Positions 61,790-64,000 of a stretch of 64,000 nt of DNA are shown here, in pieces; position 1 is the first letter of the stretch, and every line of letters begins with the position of its first letter. The translations under genes were made by a program, and so were the position numbers. The stretch comes from Condylostoma magnum. Taxonomy: Eukaryota; Ciliophora; Heterotrichea; Heterotrichida; Condylostomatidae. The notes under the pieces are model-generated. The model was not told the origin of the DNA. It searched no databases and saw only the letters and a list, made by a program, of their open reading frames with translations. The stretch lies in contig CAKKTI010000030.1 in NCBI GenBank assembly GCA_920105805.1, forward strand, positions 1-64,000, in the 5' to 3' direction.

Positions 61790-63250
61790 ATGGGATGCTG
61801 CCAAGGAGGAGAATTTGGACCTGTGCAATAAGCCAGGCAAGTAAATACTATAAGTGATTTATCAGTAAGGTCTAAATTCGTAAGGAATCAAAGAGGGAAT
61901 ATAGAAGATTTCTATGAAATTGGGTAAAAAATAGGAGAAGGAGGATATGCTTAGATTTTCTAGGCGAAAGACTTGAGTTCAGGGGTAATTAGAGCTGTTA
62001 AGAAGATACAAAGGGACATGACGGTCAATAATGCCTAGGATATCATACAAGAGGCAGAGATACTCAAGAATCTGGTAAATTTTAAGCAGGATCATCCTAA
62101 TATTGTGCCTGTTATACAAATTTTTGATACTGAGGAATTTGTGTATATAGTTTCCGAGCTATGCAGCGGAGGTGACTTGATTTCTAGGATAATAATGGAA
62201 GATTACCTATCAGAGCACTACTCAGCTAAAATCATCCGTGATATTCTGTCCGCTCTTTACTACTGTCACAATGCTGGGCTTGTTCACAGGGACATAAAAC
62301 CTGAAAACTTGTTATTTGAGAATGAAAGCTCAGATGCTCGTTTAAAGGTAATTGATTTTGGAATTTCCGAAAGATTGTATAGAAGAGTAAAACAAAGTGT
62401 TATTGTAGGAAGTGCTTATTATATTGCTCCTGAGGTTATTGAGGGAGAATATGATGATAGGTGTGATGTATGGAGTGTAGGGATAATTCTGCATATATTA
62501 CTGTGTGGGTATCCTCCGTTTAATGGGGATGATGAGATAAGTATAGTTAATTCTATAATGAACGATCCCGTAAAGCTAGTACCTGAGGACTGAATACATG
62601 TATCTAGCTCAGCTAAGAAACTGGTATTGAAAATGCTAGAAAAGGATTACAAAAAGAGGATTAATGCTTAATAGGCACTTATGCATGAGTGGATTAGGGA
62701 TAATGTAAAAGAAAATTCAAACGAGAGGCCCCAGGCTTAGAGTGTTCTATAGAATATGACTCTTTTCACCGTAAGTTATAAGCAGTAGTAAAGCAAGTTG
62801 AGACAGTAAATCCTAGCATATTTGATTTACAATTGTCCTCCTATAAATGAATAAGAACTAGGGGATGTGTTTAGATCCCTTGATGTTAATTCAGATGGAC
62901 ATATATCACCGCAGGAGTTAAGAGATGGGTTTAAGACACTTGGACTACGCACTGAGCAAGAGGCAGATTTGATATTTCAGCAATTCGATACTGATGGTGT
63001 TGGATATTTAAACTTTACTGAATTTAAAGCAGCTGCTAATGATTGGAAAACATTTTCTATTGCTGATAAGCTCGAATAACTGCTATAATCATGGGATAAG
63101 AAGGATCGTGGGTCCTTAAGTTATCAAGATGTATCAGATATGCTAGGCACTGAAGTTGATGATGAGTGAGATTAATTGGAAAAGGACATAGAAGGGAACG
63201 TTGATATAGAACATTTCAAGAACTATATAATGGGGAAGTTAGATTTGTAG
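61790..63250 (+). CDS. Calcium-dependent protein kinase (CDPK)
   Basis: 486 residues. MGCCQGG marks myristoylation and palmitoylation. The kinase domain has IGEGGYAQIFQAKD, Lys in RAVKKIQ, LVHRDIKPENLLF, VIDFGIS, GSAYYIAPEV and WSVGIILHILLCGYPPFNG. An autoinhibitory junction follows, then EF-hands DVNSDGHISPQE, DTDGVGYLNFTE, DKKDRGSLSYQD and a degenerate fourth. Ca2+ binding to the hands activates the kinase. TGA at EDWIHVS is Trp. The stop must be TAG 63248-63250 or TAA 63266-63268, because the next in-frame TGA is about 280 bases inside the opposing gene. Confidence 0.93.
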
Positions 63251-63293
63251 CTTATAAAAACAGTTTAAATCACTAGTGTTCGAATATATATAA

Positions 63294-64000
63294 CTAAATT
63301 TGCTCTCCTAATAACTCAATAGATTTCGTAGAAGGATTAAACCTTTCTAATCTTACTTTCCAGTTACTGCCTTCTGGTGCAAAGTACAGAAGTCCATCAA
63401 TCCAAAGAGGTGTAGCATAACTTCCTGTACATATTCTATCGATTTTTGAGCTTTTACAATCAAACCCATCTTCATAGTCAGTGTAGTATTACTCAACATT
63501 GTCTTTTCATATTCTAAAAAATCCAGTGAAACTAGGAATGAGTGTAGTTCCTATATAATTGATGTCCTCTAGCTGTATTTGTATGCGACGATACCTGAAA
63601 TTAGAGTAACGGTAAACAGTGCGTGAATTCCCGTTGAAAGAGGATCCTCCACCTATGTAAATACCATCGTCCATAGCCATAGCAGTGAATCCCCACATGG
63701 CTTGAGGAAGTGGCTTTATAGTATTCCACTATCCATTGTAGTAAACTTCACTTGAATTAAGAAAATCCTCAAAATAACCCCCGAATACATACACACCATC
63801 ATTAAAGTAACATACTCCTGGGAGCTAGCGTAAGGGATGTCTCGGTATAAATGGAAGATCATGCACTGTATAGTCTGAACTAATCAGACAATAAACTCCA
63901 TCCCCACATACTACTAACTCTCCAGTAGGAAGCATCGCACATACGGAGTATTGCCCAGACTTGAACCCAGGGACTTCTATTGATATAAATTGTTGATTTA
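63294..64000 (-). CDS. Kelch-repeat-like beta-propeller protein (C-terminal part)
   Basis: The frame enters from the right edge of the window; the start is not seen. The visible 235 residues contain kelch-type blades with the hydrophobic-GG pattern (GVYVFGGYFEDFLNSSEVYY, NGQWNTIKPLPQA, DGIYIGGGSSFNGNSRTVYR). Such propellers bind protein partners. Any N-terminal domain (BTB, B-box) lies outside. Stop TAG 63294-63296, about 45 bp from the CDPK stop. Confidence 0.7.

Overview
This window looks like macronuclear DNA of a heterotrich ciliate with a Condylostoma-like genetic code. In-frame TAA and TAG are read as Gln and TGA as Trp inside conserved domains. TGA stands at invariant Trp positions of a MYB repeat, an AGC kinase DWW motif, a Rab WD motif and a CDPK. 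Yet all three codons also end genes. Several convergent pairs fit only if TAA or TAG terminates, because with TGA as sole stop the coding regions would run hundreds of bases into each other. Introns are minute: 15 nt (13448-13462), 16 nt (45202-45217) and two probable 17-nt ones (16234-16250, 42918-42934). The 15/16-nt size class is a heterotrich trait as far as I know. All gene ends below are my choice among in-frame TAA/TAG/TGA codons and are less certain than the gene bodies.

Genes are packed on both strands, commonly 0-100 bp apart and with no operon logic. Region 1-10 kb: the end of an MTG1-type GTPase, a hypothetical protein, a Cys-rich multi-pass surface receptor, a coiled-coil protein and an R2R3 MYB factor. 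10-16.4 kb: a DYRK-type kinase, a Cys-pair protein, a RING-LON membrane protein, a DPB4/POLE3-like histone-fold protein, a tandem cyclic-nucleotide-binding protein, ribosomal protein L12 and a small basic protein. 16.4-29.6 kb: an IQ-motif protein, a coiled-coil protein, a PPP4R4-like HEAT protein, the axonemal protein CFAP61 (1607 aa), an SK-like K+ channel and a small basic protein.

29.7-41.5 kb is one uninterrupted 3924-codon HECT ubiquitin ligase. 41.7-53.8 kb: a PTPS-fold-like protein, a Cys-rich protein, a FAM135 lipase, a PKA-like kinase, a Spinster transporter, an RRM-SPOC protein, a cyclic-nucleotide-gated K+ channel, a BET-type bromodomain protein, a CFAP97-like protein and a degenerate allantoinase-like protein. 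53.8-56.2 kb is the only gene-poor part, with a protist-type zinc finger. 56.2-64 kb: a C2H2 protein, NUP93/NIC96, an EF-hand protein, an atypical Rab, a CDPK and the end of a kelch protein.

Themes that recur are cilia (CFAP61, CFAP97), second-messenger signalling (cNMP-binding proteins, CDPK, PKA-like kinase, SK-like channel) and ubiquitin. I found no mobile element, virus-like element, CRISPR array, rRNA or tRNA. The unusual points are the punctuation system (ambiguous stops, tandem stops, abutting genes, tiny introns) and several family members that have lost canonical catalytic or metal-binding residues.
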